Assembly (NCBI RefSeq): GCF_006539505.1
Contig: NZ_BJND01000039.1
Location: forward strand, 1 to 64,000
DNA length: 64,000 nucleotides
Source: Streptomyces spinoverrucosus
GTDB taxonomy: Bacteria > Actinomycetota > Actinomycetes > Streptomycetales > Streptomycetaceae
Direction: 5' to 3'
A model generated the notes under the pieces. It saw nothing but the letters and a program-made list of their open reading frames with translations. It was not told the DNA's origin and did not search any database. The stretch's first letter is position 1. The number at the start of each line of letters is the position of its first letter. The translations under genes were made by a program, and so were the position numbers. Shown here piece after piece: positions 25,223 through 33,590 of this stretch.

Positions 25223-26539
25223 CTACGCCCCGAGCATCCCGGTCCACAGTTCGGGGAAGTCCGGCAGGGTCTTCGCCGTCGTCGCCACGTTCTCGATCTG
25301 TACGCCCTCCACCGCGAGGCCGATGATCGCGCCGGCGGTGGCCATGCGATGGTCCTCGTACGTGTGGAAGATCCCGCCGTGCAGGGGGCGCGGGCGGATG
25401 TGCAGACCGTCGGCGGTCTCGATGACGTCACCGCCGAGTTCGTTGATCTCCTTGGTGAGCGCGGCCAGGCGGTCGGTCTCGTGCAGCCGCAGATGCGCCA
25501 CCCCGCGCAGTGTGGAGGGGGAGTCGGCGAGGGCGGCGACCGCCGCGATGCCGGGGGTCAGTTCGCCGACGTCGCCGAGGTCGACATCGATGCCGTGGAT
25601 CGTGCCCGAGCCGGTGAACACCAGGCCGTAGTCGGTCAGTTCGCAGGAACCGCCCATTTCGGTGAAGATCTCGCGCAGCCGGTCGCCGGGCTGGGTGGTG
25701 CGGGACGGCCAGTCCGGGATCAGCACCTTGCCGCCGGTGACCAGGGCCGCCGCCAGGAACGGCTGGGCGTTCGACAGGTCCGGCTCGATCGTCAGGTCCC
25801 GGCCGAGCAGGGCACCGGGCGTGACCCGCCAGACGTTGCGCTCGCCGCCCGACTCGGGGGTGTCGACCTGGGCGCCGACCGCGCGCAGCATGTCGACGGT
25901 CATCCGGATGTGCGGCATGGACGGCAGCGTGGAGCCGATGTGGCGGACCTCCACGCCCTGGTTGAAGCGCGGGCCGGACAGCAGCAGGGCGCTGACGAAC
26001 TGGGACGACGACGAGGCGTCGATCTCGACCGGACCGCCGTCCAGCGCGCCCCCGCCGTGCACGGTCAGCGGCAGCGCGCCACGGCCGTCGTCGTCGATCC
26101 GGGCACCGAGCACGCGCAGCGCGTCGATCACGCCGTTCAGGGGACGCTCGTACGACCTCGGGTCGCCGTCGAAGCGGATGGGACCGTCGGCGAGCGCGGC
26201 GACCGGCGGCAGGAAGCGCATCACCGTGCCGGCGTTGCCGACGTCGACCGTGGCCGGGCCGCGCAGCCCCGCGGGGAGCACGCGCCACGCCTCGCCGGTG
26301 CCGTCCGGGCCCACGCCCTCCTCGATACCGACGCCCATCTCCCGCAGGGCACCGGCCATCAGCAGCGTGTCGCGGGAGCGCAGCGGGCGGCGCAGCCAGC
26401 CCGGCTCCGAGGCGAGGGCGGCGAGCACCAGGGCACGGTTGGTCACCGACTTGGATCCGGGCACATGGACCGTCGCGTCGACGGCTCCGCTCGCGTGCGG
26501 GGCGGGCCAGAGGGCGGTGTCTGCGGGGTTCTGCGCCAT
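25223..26539 (-). CDS. aroA: 3-phosphoshikimate 1-carboxyvinyltransferase (EPSP synthase)
   Basis: A 438-residue AroA, joining phosphoenolpyruvate to shikimate-3-phosphate in the shikimate pathway. Substrate motifs include GSKSVTNRALVLAALA, VGNAGTVMRFLPPVAAL (the GNAGT loop), DGDPRSYERPL and the C-terminal DHRMATAGAIIGL. The active-site Asp/Glu are in place (LHETDRL). The gene is followed by rsgA after 10 nt. ATG 26539 is used. Glyphosate sensitivity class cannot be decided by eye. Confidence 0.95.
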   Translation of the reverse strand: MAQNPADTALWPAPHASGAVDATVHVPGSKSVTNRALVLAALASEPGWLRRPLRSRDTLLMAGALREMGVGIEEGVGPDGTGEAWRVLPAGLRGPATVDVGNAGTVMRFLPPVAALADGPIRFDGDPRSYERPLNGVIDALRVLGARIDDDGRGALPLTVHGGGALDGGPVEIDASSSSQFVSALLLSGPRFNQGVEVRHIGSTLPSMPHIRMTVDMLRAVGAQVDTPESGGERNVWRVTPGALLGRDLTIEPDLSNAQPFLAAALVTGGKVLIPDWPSRTTQPGDRLREIFTEMGGSCELTDYGLVFTGSGTIHGIDVDLGDVGELTPGIAAVAALADSPSTLRGVAHLRLHETDRLAALTKEINELGGDVIETADGLHIRPRPLHGGIFHTYEDHRMATAGAIIGLAVEGVQIENVATTAKTLPDFPELWTGMLGA

Positions 26540-26625
26540 GGGCCCCACTCTAGTAGGCGGCGGTGGTTCGGGTACGAGTGCGTTGTGGCTGGTCGGGCAG
26601 TCACCGGCGCGCCACCGCGAGCGGC

Positions 26626-27339
26626 TCACACCTCCAGGAGCCAGCGCCCGCCGCCGATCAGGGAGCTCAGCGACACCACGTGGAAGAGGAACAGCCACAG
26701 CCCCGCCGGTACGTTCGTCAGCCGCGACAACTGGTCCGCGTCCGAGTCGCCCGCGCCGCCCCGGCGCCGCTTCGACTGGAGTTCGAACGCCGGGCGCACC
26801 CCGCCGAGCAGCAGGAACCACACCACCACGTACGCGAACACCGCCTGCACCTGGGGCCCGGCAAGCCAGGAGACCAGGACGAACGCGCCGCCGGTCAGGA
26901 AGACGGTCAGGACGCCGTAGGCGTTGCGGATCATCACCAGCATCGCGAGCAGCAGGGCGGTCGCCACCCACAGCAGCAGGGTGATGTGCCCGGTGGCGAG
27001 CAGCGCGGCGCCGCCGAGGCCCAGCAGTGGGGGAGCGGTGTATCCGGCGGCCGCGGTGAGGATCATGCCGATGCCGTAGGGCTTGCCCCGGCTGACCGTG
27101 AGGCCGCTGGTGTCGGAGTGCAGGCGTATGCCGGTCAGGGTGCGGCCGGTGAGCAGCGCGATCAGGCCGTGGCCGCCTTCGTGGGCGATGGTGATGGCGT
27201 TGCGGGCGACGCGCCACAGCCCGTGCGGGACGATCACGGCGAGGGCGGCGGCCAGGGTGGCGAATACGACCCACAGGTCGGGGTCGGGCTGGGTGCCGAC
27301 GAGCTCGTCCCAGAGGGAGGTGGCTGTAGTGCTGTCCAT
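26626..27339 (-). CDS. M50-type membrane metallopeptidase
   Basis: A 237-residue integral membrane protein with HEGGH (AITIAHEGGHGLIALLTG), the HExxH zinc site of the M50 family (site-2-protease/SpoIVFB-like). Several hydrophobic helices follow (LILTAAAGYTAPPLLGLGGAALL, LLWVATALLLAMLVMI, and others). The second M50 motif (LDG-type) is not obvious, so intramembrane proteolysis is inferred rather than shown. It lies 86 nt upstream of aroA on the same strand. The Shine-Dalgarno (GGGAG) is about 12 nt before ATG 27339. Confidence 0.83.
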   Translation of the reverse strand: MDSTTATSLWDELVGTQPDPDLWVVFATLAAALAVIVPHGLWRVARNAITIAHEGGHGLIALLTGRTLTGIRLHSDTSGLTVSRGKPYGIGMILTAAAGYTAPPLLGLGGAALLATGHITLLLWVATALLLAMLVMIRNAYGVLTVFLTGGAFVLVSWLAGPQVQAVFAYVVVWFLLLGGVRPAFELQSKRRRGGAGDSDADQLSRLTNVPAGLWLFLFHVVSLSSLIGGGRWLLEV

Positions 27340-27532
27340 GTTCCGGCGGCGCTCCCTCTGATCGGCGGGGTCTGGCAGTGTGGCACGTACGTGCGGACGG
27401 TATCTGAGACGCCGACGTGGCAGCGATCGTTCCTGGCGGCAAACGTGCAGGTCACAGCGTTGGAGTCGGGGAGTGATCCGGGAGGCGGGTCATGCGGGAC
27501 CGGTCCCGGCGCGGCGCCACTACCGTGCCGAC

Positions 27533-28138
27533 ATGCCGCGACTCGACCGTGATCAGCGTCCCCGGGGCGGGCGCTCCCGCCGCAAAGCCGGACTTGTGCT
27601 CGCCGCTGCCGTGAGCCTGCTCAGCGCCGGGTGTTCGAGCGAGCAGCCCGCGCCGCGGCAGTCGTCCCCCAGTCCAACACCCTCGTCCTCCGCCTCCGCC
27701 TCCGCCTCGGCCCCCACCTCCGCACCGGCGCAGCCGATCAAGTACACCCAGAAGCAGCTCGCGGCGCGGCCGTGCCTCGCCCTCGACGAGCGCGACCGCG
27801 CCGCCCTCGGAATCAGCGGCCCGGGGGAACAGTCGTCCGGCAAGCACGGGGCGCAGTGCGCGTGGAAGCTGGGCGGCCAGTACGTCAGCCTCGCACTGGA
27901 TCTGCCGCTGTCCTACGCGAAGACCATGACCAAGAACGGACGCGTCTCGCAGGTGCCGGTGGGGCAGCACAAGGCCATCCAGTCCGAATTTCAACGGATC
28001 TGCTTCATCTTCGTCGCGGTGGACGATGTCAACCGCTTGATCGGCACCACGACCATTCCGGACCGCGGGGTGTCGCAGGACGGAACATGCCCCGCGGGCG
28101 CGTCGGTCGCCGCCGCTGCCCTGACCCACATCCGATGA
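27533..28138 (+). CDS. DUF3558-like lipoprotein
   Basis: A 201-residue secreted lipoprotein. A basic N-region and hydrophobic core end in a lipobox (LLSAGC-SSEQ, Cys near residue 34). A Ser/Pro/Ala linker (PSSSASASASAPTSAP) follows, then a globular domain with PCLALDERDRAALGISGPG and CAW, the pattern of DUF3558 domains. The two later Cys residues (ICFIF, GTCPAG) may form a disulphide outside the membrane. Function unknown. The ATG has no clear Shine-Dalgarno. Confidence 0.8.
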   Translation: MPRLDRDQRPRGGRSRRKAGLVLAAAVSLLSAGCSSEQPAPRQSSPSPTPSSSASASASAPTSAPAQPIKYTQKQLAARPCLALDERDRAALGISGPGEQSSGKHGAQCAWKLGGQYVSLALDLPLSYAKTMTKNGRVSQVPVGQHKAIQSEFQRICFIFVAVDDVNRLIGTTTIPDRGVSQDGTCPAGASVAAAALTHIR

Positions 28139-28210
28139 CGAGGTCTGCCACTCTTGGACGTGTGAGGCGGCATGATCCAGCGGTCTCGCAGGTTGGAGGG
28201 GCGGTCAGAT

Positions 28211-29026
28211 ATGTGCGGACGGTATGCGGCGAGTCGTAGGCCCGAGGATCTCGCAGGGATCTTCGAGATCGAGAAGTGGGAGCCGGAGGAGACCCTGGAG
28301 CCCGACTACAACGTCGCTCCCACCAAGGAGGTCTACGCCGTCCTCGACCGGCCTCTGAAAGACGTGGCCGACCCGCGCCCCGTTCGGCAGCTGCGCAAGC
28401 TCAAGTGGGGGCTCGTCCCGTCCTGGGCCAAGACGCCCGAGGGCGGCGCCCGGATGATCAACGCCCGCGCCGAGAGCGTCCACGAGAAGCCCGCCTTCCG
28501 CCGCGCCTTCGCCGCCCGGCGCTGCATCGTGCCCGCCGACGGCTACTACGAGTGGGTCACCGGCAAGCAGGAGCGGGACCTGGAGGTCGAGGGCAAGAAG
28601 AAGCGGCCGCGCAAGCAGCCGTACTTCGTGCTGCCCGCCGACGGGTCCGTCTTCGCGATGGCCGGGCTGTACGAGTTCTGGCGCGACCGGACCCTGCCCG
28701 ACGACCACCCCCAGGCCTGGTGGGTCACCTGCTCGGTGATCACCACCGAGGCCGAGAGCAGCCCGCTGGCGGTGGCCCCCGCCGAGGGCCCGTACGCGCT
28801 CGCCGACATCCACCCCCGGATGCCGCTGATGCTCACCCCCGACCGCTGGGACGCCTGGCTCGACCCGTCCCGCACCGACCCCGACGATCTGCGCGAGCTG
28901 CTCGCCCCGCCCCCGCCCGGCCTGATGCGCGCCTACCCGGTGACCACCGCCGTCTCCAACGTCCGCAACAACGGCCCGGAGCTGCTGAAGGAGCTGGAGG
29001 GACCGGTGGAGGGCACACTCTTTTGA
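28211..29026 (+). CDS. SRAP-domain (HMCES/YedK) protein
   Basis: A 271-residue SOS-response-associated peptidase family protein. It begins MCGRY, so Cys2 becomes the catalytic N-terminal residue after Met removal and crosslinks to abasic sites in single-stranded DNA. Other active-site residues are visible: the Asn of INARAES, the Glu of GYYEW, and the His of DIHPRMP. Length is normal, with a charged insertion (EVEGKKKRPRKQP) near residue 120. It is followed 1 nt later by an alpha/beta hydrolase gene. No LexA box was recognised upstream. Confidence 0.93.
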   Translation: MCGRYAASRRPEDLAGIFEIEKWEPEETLEPDYNVAPTKEVYAVLDRPLKDVADPRPVRQLRKLKWGLVPSWAKTPEGGARMINARAESVHEKPAFRRAFAARRCIVPADGYYEWVTGKQERDLEVEGKKKRPRKQPYFVLPADGSVFAMAGLYEFWRDRTLPDDHPQAWWVTCSVITTEAESSPLAVAPAEGPYALADIHPRMPLMLTPDRWDAWLDPSRTDPDDLRELLAPPPPGLMRAYPVTTAVSNVRNNGPELLKELEGPVEGTLF

Positions 29027-29027
29027 T

Positions 29028-29654
29028 GTGAGCGAGATCATCGAGACCGAGGCCGGGGCCGCGCGCATCACCTGGCACCGGGCGAAGCGACCCAAGTTCG
29101 TCCTGGCCGTCAGTCATGGCGCGGGCGGCGGCATCGAGGCGCGGGACCTGACGGCGCTGGCCGAGGTGCTGCCCGGACATGGCGTGACCGTGGCGCGGGT
29201 CGAGCAGCCCTGGCGGGTGGCCGGCAAGAAGATGGCGCCCGCGCCGAAGACGCTGGACGTGGGCTGGCGCGGCATCTGGGCCGCGGTGTCCGAGCCGGGG
29301 CTGCCGGTGATCTCCGGCGGCCGCAGCGCGGGTGCCCGGGTGGCCTGCCGTACGGCGACGGAGCTCGGCGCCGCGGCCGTTCTCGCCCTGGCCTTCCCGC
29401 TCCACCCGCCCGGCAAGCCGGAGAAGTCACGTGCCGAGGAACTGCTCGGAGCGGGGGTGCCCACCCTCGTCGTGCAGGGCGGGAACGACCCCTGGGGAAA
29501 GCCCCAGGAGTTCCCCGCGGGGGAGTACGAGCTGGTCGAGGTGCCGTACGGCGATCATGGCTTCGCTGTGCCGAAACGGGCGGAGATCGGTCAGGATCAG
29601 GCTGTCGCGATCATCACGGACGCGGTGGTGAAGTGGACCGGGTCACTGGAGTAA
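29028..29654 (+). CDS. Alpha/beta hydrolase, KANL3/Tex30-like
   Basis: A 208-residue alpha/beta hydrolase. The oxyanion region is SHGAGGG, the nucleophile is the Ser of GGRSAGAR, the acid is in VQGGNDPWG, and the catalytic His is in YGDHGFAVP. This order and spacing match the KANL3/Tex30 group of small hydrolases. GTG 29028 begins one base after the TGA of the SRAP gene, so expression is coupled. The substrate is unknown; stand-alone bacterial members are uncharacterised. Confidence 0.85.
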   Translation: MSEIIETEAGAARITWHRAKRPKFVLAVSHGAGGGIEARDLTALAEVLPGHGVTVARVEQPWRVAGKKMAPAPKTLDVGWRGIWAAVSEPGLPVISGGRSAGARVACRTATELGAAAVLALAFPLHPPGKPEKSRAEELLGAGVPTLVVQGGNDPWGKPQEFPAGEYELVEVPYGDHGFAVPKRAEIGQDQAVAIITDAVVKWTGSLE

Positions 29655-29660
29655 AGATTC

Positions 29661-29687
29661 GGGAATGCTCCGGCCCCGACCACTGTT
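29661..29687 (+). promoter_or_regulatory. Sigma-R autoregulated promoter of sigR
   Basis: GGGAAT (29661-29666) and GTT (29685-29687) are separated by exactly 18 nt, matching the published sigma-R consensus GGAAT-N18-GTT. It lies just downstream of the hydrolase stop and 59 nt before the long sigR start. Confidence 0.88.
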
Positions 29688-29745
29688 GAGGCGGACAGAA
29701 GTGCTGATGACCAGCACCGACGTCGTAGGAGAGGAAGTCCGCCGC

Positions 29746-29910
29746 ATGGGTTCGACCTTCTGCCCGGCCCGCAGCAGCCGTACTGACCTGGACTGGACGG
29801 TGCTGCACGCGGCCAAGACCGCCCCTGTTCGGGCGGCGGCGGGTGCGGATCGTCGTCTATCCTCCGATTCTGGTGGGATCGGCTTCGGTCCTGCCCAGAT
29901 CGCTGAGGAG
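29746..29910 (+). other. N-terminal extension encoding the long sigma-R-prime isoform
   Basis: ATG 29746 has GGAGAGGAAG upstream and is in frame with sigR, adding exactly 55 codons (MGSTFCPARSS...). S. coelicolor makes the same 55-residue extended, unstable isoform from the sigma-R-dependent transcript. Its stress-limited role is established there and inferred here. Confidence 0.8.
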
Positions 29911-30594
29911 GTGGGTCCGGTCACCGGTACCGACGCAGGGACCGACAACGGCCAGGCGGAGCTGCCCGAGGGCCAGGGCAACAGCGCGGAGACGACCGCG
30001 GAGCGCAGTGCGCGCTTCGAACGGGACGCGCTCGAATTCCTCGACCAGATGTACTCGGCCGCGCTGCGCATGACACGCAACCCGGCCGATGCCGAGGACC
30101 TGGTGCAGGAGACGTACGCCAAGGCGTACGCGTCCTTCCACCAGTTCCGCGAGGGCACAAACCTCAAGGCGTGGCTGTATCGGATCCTCACCAACACGTT
30201 CATCAACTCGTACCGCAAGAAGCAGCGCGAGCCCCAGCGCAGTGCGGCCGAGGAGATCGAGGACTGGCAGCTCGCCCGCGCCGAGTCGCACATGTCGACG
30301 GGCCTGCGCTCCGCCGAGTCGCAGGCGCTCGACCACCTGCCCGACTCGGACGTGAAGGAAGCGCTGCAGGCGATCCCCGAGGAATTCCGCATCGCCGTCT
30401 ATCTCGCGGACGTAGAGGGCTTTGCGTACAAGGAGATCGCGGACATCATGGGGACACCCATCGGTACGGTGATGTCCCGGCTGCACCGGGGCCGCCGTCA
30501 GCTGCGCGGCATGCTCGAGGACTACGCCCGTGAGCGCGGGCTGGTCCCGGCCGGCGCCGGAGAGTCGAACGAAGCGAAAGGCTCGGGCTCATGA
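29911..30594 (+). CDS. sigR: ECF sigma factor SigR (thiol-oxidative stress)
   Basis: A 227-residue ECF sigma factor, nearly identical to S. coelicolor SigR as I recall it. Region 2 contains LDQMYSAALRMTRNPADAEDLVQETYAKAYASF, and region 4 contains IPEEFRIAVYLADVEGFAYKEIADIMGTPIGTVMSRLHRGR. It directs the disulphide-stress regulon (thioredoxins, mycothiol genes, proteases). GTG 29911 is the short-form start; the purine-rich GAGGAG abuts it, so initiation may depend on a separate promoter within the extension. It overlaps rsrA by ATGA and has an autoregulatory promoter upstream. The longer isoform starts at 29746. Confidence 0.96.
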   Translation: MGPVTGTDAGTDNGQAELPEGQGNSAETTAERSARFERDALEFLDQMYSAALRMTRNPADAEDLVQETYAKAYASFHQFREGTNLKAWLYRILTNTFINSYRKKQREPQRSAAEEIEDWQLARAESHMSTGLRSAESQALDHLPDSDVKEALQAIPEEFRIAVYLADVEGFAYKEIADIMGTPIGTVMSRLHRGRRQLRGMLEDYARERGLVPAGAGESNEAKGSGS

Positions 30595-30893
30595 GCTGCG
30601 GAGAGCCGCACGAGACGGACTGCAGTGAGGTCCTCGACCACCTGTACGAGTTCCTCGACAGTGAGATGCCGGACGTCGATCGCGAGAAGTTCCAGCACCA
30701 CTTCGAGGAATGCTCGCCGTGCCTGGAGAAGTACGGCCTGGAGCAGGCCGTGAAGAAGCTGGTCAAGCGGTGCTGCGGGCATGACGACGTGCCCACCGAC
30801 CTGCGGGCCAAGGTGATGGGGCGGATCGACCTGATCCGCTCCGGGCAGGCCGTGCCCGAGCACGACGTGACGGCCACGGCGCAGGAGTCCTGA
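30591..30893 (+). CDS. rsrA: Zinc-binding anti-sigma factor RsrA
   Basis: A 100-residue ZAS-family anti-sigma factor. Cys3, Cys11, His37, Cys41, Cys44, Cys61 and Cys62 match the zinc and redox residues of RsrA; oxidation to a disulphide releases zinc and frees SigR. The HxxxCxxC core reads HFEECSPC. It overlaps the end of sigR (ATGA), so the pair is made together. This is the cytoplasmic redox switch of the thiol-stress response. Confidence 0.96.
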   Translation: MSCGEPHETDCSEVLDHLYEFLDSEMPDVDREKFQHHFEECSPCLEKYGLEQAVKKLVKRCCGHDDVPTDLRAKVMGRIDLIRSGQAVPEHDVTATAQES

Positions 30894-31026
30894 CTCCGCG
30901 CACTTCAACGCACCCGGTGCCTGTCACCCGAATGCGTTAATCGGCCGTCCGTCGGCCCGCGTTCCCTCCGTACCGCCCTAGGCTCCGGAGCCTGAAACAG
31001 GCATGGACCGGGGGAGGGCGTCGTTC

Positions 31027-32250
31027 ATGGAGGCGGTTCCGGCGATGACGCTGCTCGCCGTCCTGTACGCCGGCGGGGAGTGGCTCGCCCGCAGGAGGTT
31101 TCCCGGCACCTTCTACCCCGTCCTGCTCGCCGCGGTGTTCCTGCTGCCGGCGCCCGCCGCCGCGCTGGTCGCGCTGCCGGGTGCGCTGCTGTCGCCCGTC
31201 GAGCAGCGCCCCGCCTGGCTACGACGGGTCTGGCGGGCCGCCGAGCTGGTGGTGGCCGTGTGGGCGGCCGGGCGGGTGTTCCGGGCGCTGGGCGGGCGGG
31301 ACGCCGTGGAGGCGTCCGACGTTCCGTACGCGCTCGGCCCGGCGGCGGGTGCGGTGCTGGCGTTCTGCGCGGTGCTGACGGTGCTCGACGGGGGGATTCT
31401 CGTCGTCGCCGAACGCGTGCCGGTACGGCGGGCCTGGCGAGGCCTGCTGCTGAGGTCGCTGGCGCCGGTCGGCGTGCACGGGCTCGCCGGACTGATGATG
31501 GCCGTACTGTGGCGCAGCCCGTACGGCCCCCTGGCCGCGCTGCTCGTGCTGCTGCCGATGGGCGTGTCCTGGTGGGCGTTCGCGCAGTACCACCGGGAGC
31601 GGGGCGCCCACCAGGCGACCATCCGGGCGCTGGTGCAGGCCGTCGACATCAAGGACGAGTACACCCGCGGGCACAGCGAACGGGTCGGGCAGGCATCGAT
31701 GATGATCGCGCGCGAGCTGGGCATGGACGACGAGCGGGTCGAGGTACTGCGGTTCGCCGGGATCCTGCACGACGTGGGCAAGCTGGGCGTGCCCACACGG
31801 CTGCTGCGCAAGGACGGGCCGCTGACGCCCGAGGAGCGGCGGGTGATCGAGCTGCACCCGGAGTACGGGCACGAGATGGTGCGGGGCATCTCGTTTCTGG
31901 GCGAGGCCCGGGCCGCCGTACTGCATCATCACGAGCGGCTGGACGGGAGCGGGTATCCGTACGGGCTCGTCGGGAGTCAGATTCCCGAGTCCGCGCGGGT
32001 GGTCGCCGTTGCCGATGCGTTCGACGCGATGACGTCCACCCGGTCCTACAGCAGGGCTCGGCCTGTCGCTGTCGCGTTGGAGGAACTGGAGCGGTGTGCG
32101 GGGCGGCAGTTCGATCCGGTGATGGTGGCTGCGCTGGTGCGGGTGGTACGACGGTCCGGGTGGGACCCCGTTGTCACCGCTGACGGCGTGCCGTCCCGTC
32201 GCGTTCCCTCACCCGCACCTGTTTCCGGTCGGGCAGGAGCGCACCGTTGA
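31027..32250 (+). CDS. Membrane HD-GYP domain protein
   Basis: A 407-residue protein. About six hydrophobic helices fill residues 1-195, followed by a complete HD-GYP domain: HSERVGQASMMIAREL, GILHDVGKLGVP, HPEYGHEM, HHHERLDGSGYPYGL and VADAFDAMTSTRSY. HD-GYP proteins are cyclic di-GMP phosphodiesterases, and all expected metal ligands are visible here. ATG 31027 has GGGGGAGGG about 8 nt upstream, better than ATG 31003. The next gene starts inside its stop (TTGA overlap) and is a degenerate relative. Activity on c-di-GMP is inferred. Confidence 0.9.
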   Translation: MEAVPAMTLLAVLYAGGEWLARRRFPGTFYPVLLAAVFLLPAPAAALVALPGALLSPVEQRPAWLRRVWRAAELVVAVWAAGRVFRALGGRDAVEASDVPYALGPAAGAVLAFCAVLTVLDGGILVVAERVPVRRAWRGLLLRSLAPVGVHGLAGLMMAVLWRSPYGPLAALLVLLPMGVSWWAFAQYHRERGAHQATIRALVQAVDIKDEYTRGHSERVGQASMMIARELGMDDERVEVLRFAGILHDVGKLGVPTRLLRKDGPLTPEERRVIELHPEYGHEMVRGISFLGEARAAVLHHHERLDGSGYPYGLVGSQIPESARVVAVADAFDAMTSTRSYSRARPVAVALEELERCAGRQFDPVMVAALVRVVRRSGWDPVVTADGVPSRRVPSPAPVSGRAGAHR

Positions 32251-33485
32251 AACGCGGTCGAGCTCTCCCTCTGATCCACGGCTCCGCCGCCCTCCTCGCC
32301 CTTTTCTCCCTCGGCGCCACCCTCTGGACCGGCGTCGAGCAACGCGGCATCGCGCTCGCCTTCGGTGCGCTCGTCGCCCTCGGTGAACTCACCCGCTGGC
32401 ACGGACCGCAGGTCAGGGAGGCCGCGCCGCTCGGGGCCGCCGGGGCGTTGTCGTACGCCCTGCTCGGGGAGGACGCCGGGCGGGCCACCACCCACGGAGT
32501 CGCCCAGGTGATCAGCGTCGTGCTCGCCGCCTCGCTCGTCGGGTGTGTGCCGCACATCGCGCGGGGGCGTGGAGGCGTCTTCGACCATCTGGCGCGGCGG
32601 GTGCTCACCGTCGGGTTCGCCGCCGTGTGCTTTCAACCGCTGTACAACCACGGCACATTCGCGGACTGGAGCGGACCCGCCTACGCCCTGCTGCTCATCG
32701 CGCTGCTCGCCCTCACCGCGCTGTGCGACGCCGTGCTCGCCGCCGCGCTGGCGCACTCCCGCACCGGGTGGCCGTTCGGGCCGCTGCTGCGGGACGAGCT
32801 GCGGGGCATGCCGGGGATCGGGTCGGCCGTGGGTGCGACCGGGGCTGTGATGGCGCTGGGTGTCGCGGTCGTCGGGCTGTGGGCGCTGCCCGTGTTCTGT
32901 CTGCCGCTGCTGCTCACTCAGGTGTCCCTGCGCCGCTACGCCGCCGTGCGGACGACGTACCGGCAGACCATCGCCTCCCTGGCCCGGGCCACCGAGATCG
33001 CGGGGTACACCCCGGCCGGGCACGCTCGCCGGGTCGCCGCGCTGAGCCGGGCCGTCGGGCGGGACCTGGGGCTGAGCGAGCCGGAGCTCACCGTGCTGGA
33101 GTACGCGGCGCTGATGCACGACATCGGGCAGCTGAGCCTGGTCGACCCGGTGCCGGCCGGGGCCACGGCCGGGCTGCCCGGCGCCGAGCAGCGGCGGATC
33201 GCGCTGCTGGGCGGGGCGGTCGTACGGCAGACCGGGGTGGACGCCGAGGTCGCCGTGGTGGTGGAGCGGCAGGCCGATCCGTACCCCGAGCAGCCACCGG
33301 CCGCGCGGATCGTGCGGGCGGTGAACGCCTACGACGAGAAAGTGCGCGACGCGGGCCCCGGCGGGCCGCTGACCGCGCTGGAGGAGCTGCGGCTGGGGAC
33401 CGCGGGGGACTACGCTCCCGAAGTCGTCGAGGCGCTGGCCCGGGTGCTGTCGAGGGAGGGTCTGACCCTGCCCTCGGCTGGGTAA
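32247..33485 (+). CDS. Membrane protein with degenerate HD-GYP domain
   Basis: A 412-residue partner of the preceding gene with the same plan: several helices over residues 1-225, then an HD-like domain. The first His and the HD pair are kept (HARRVAALSRAVG, ALMHDIGQLSL). The second His motif, the HHE segment and the GYP loop are gone, replaced by AVVRQTGVDAEVAVVVERQADPYPEQPP. It is therefore probably catalytically impaired and may regulate its neighbour. It starts at TTG 32247 overlapping the upstream TGA, with AGGAG 8 nt before. Confidence 0.82.
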   Translation: MKRGRALPLIHGSAALLALFSLGATLWTGVEQRGIALAFGALVALGELTRWHGPQVREAAPLGAAGALSYALLGEDAGRATTHGVAQVISVVLAASLVGCVPHIARGRGGVFDHLARRVLTVGFAAVCFQPLYNHGTFADWSGPAYALLLIALLALTALCDAVLAAALAHSRTGWPFGPLLRDELRGMPGIGSAVGATGAVMALGVAVVGLWALPVFCLPLLLTQVSLRRYAAVRTTYRQTIASLARATEIAGYTPAGHARRVAALSRAVGRDLGLSEPELTVLEYAALMHDIGQLSLVDPVPAGATAGLPGAEQRRIALLGGAVVRQTGVDAEVAVVVERQADPYPEQPPAARIVRAVNAYDEKVRDAGPGGPLTALEELRLGTAGDYAPEVVEALARVLSREGLTLPSAG

Positions 33486-33590
33486 CCCATGGGTAATGAG
33501 CGCCCTTCCAGCCGCACGTGGTTGGATGCGAAGGAGAGGGTGTCCGGGGGCACAGGCCAGCCCACTGAACGGAACTGGCAGGCGGGAATC

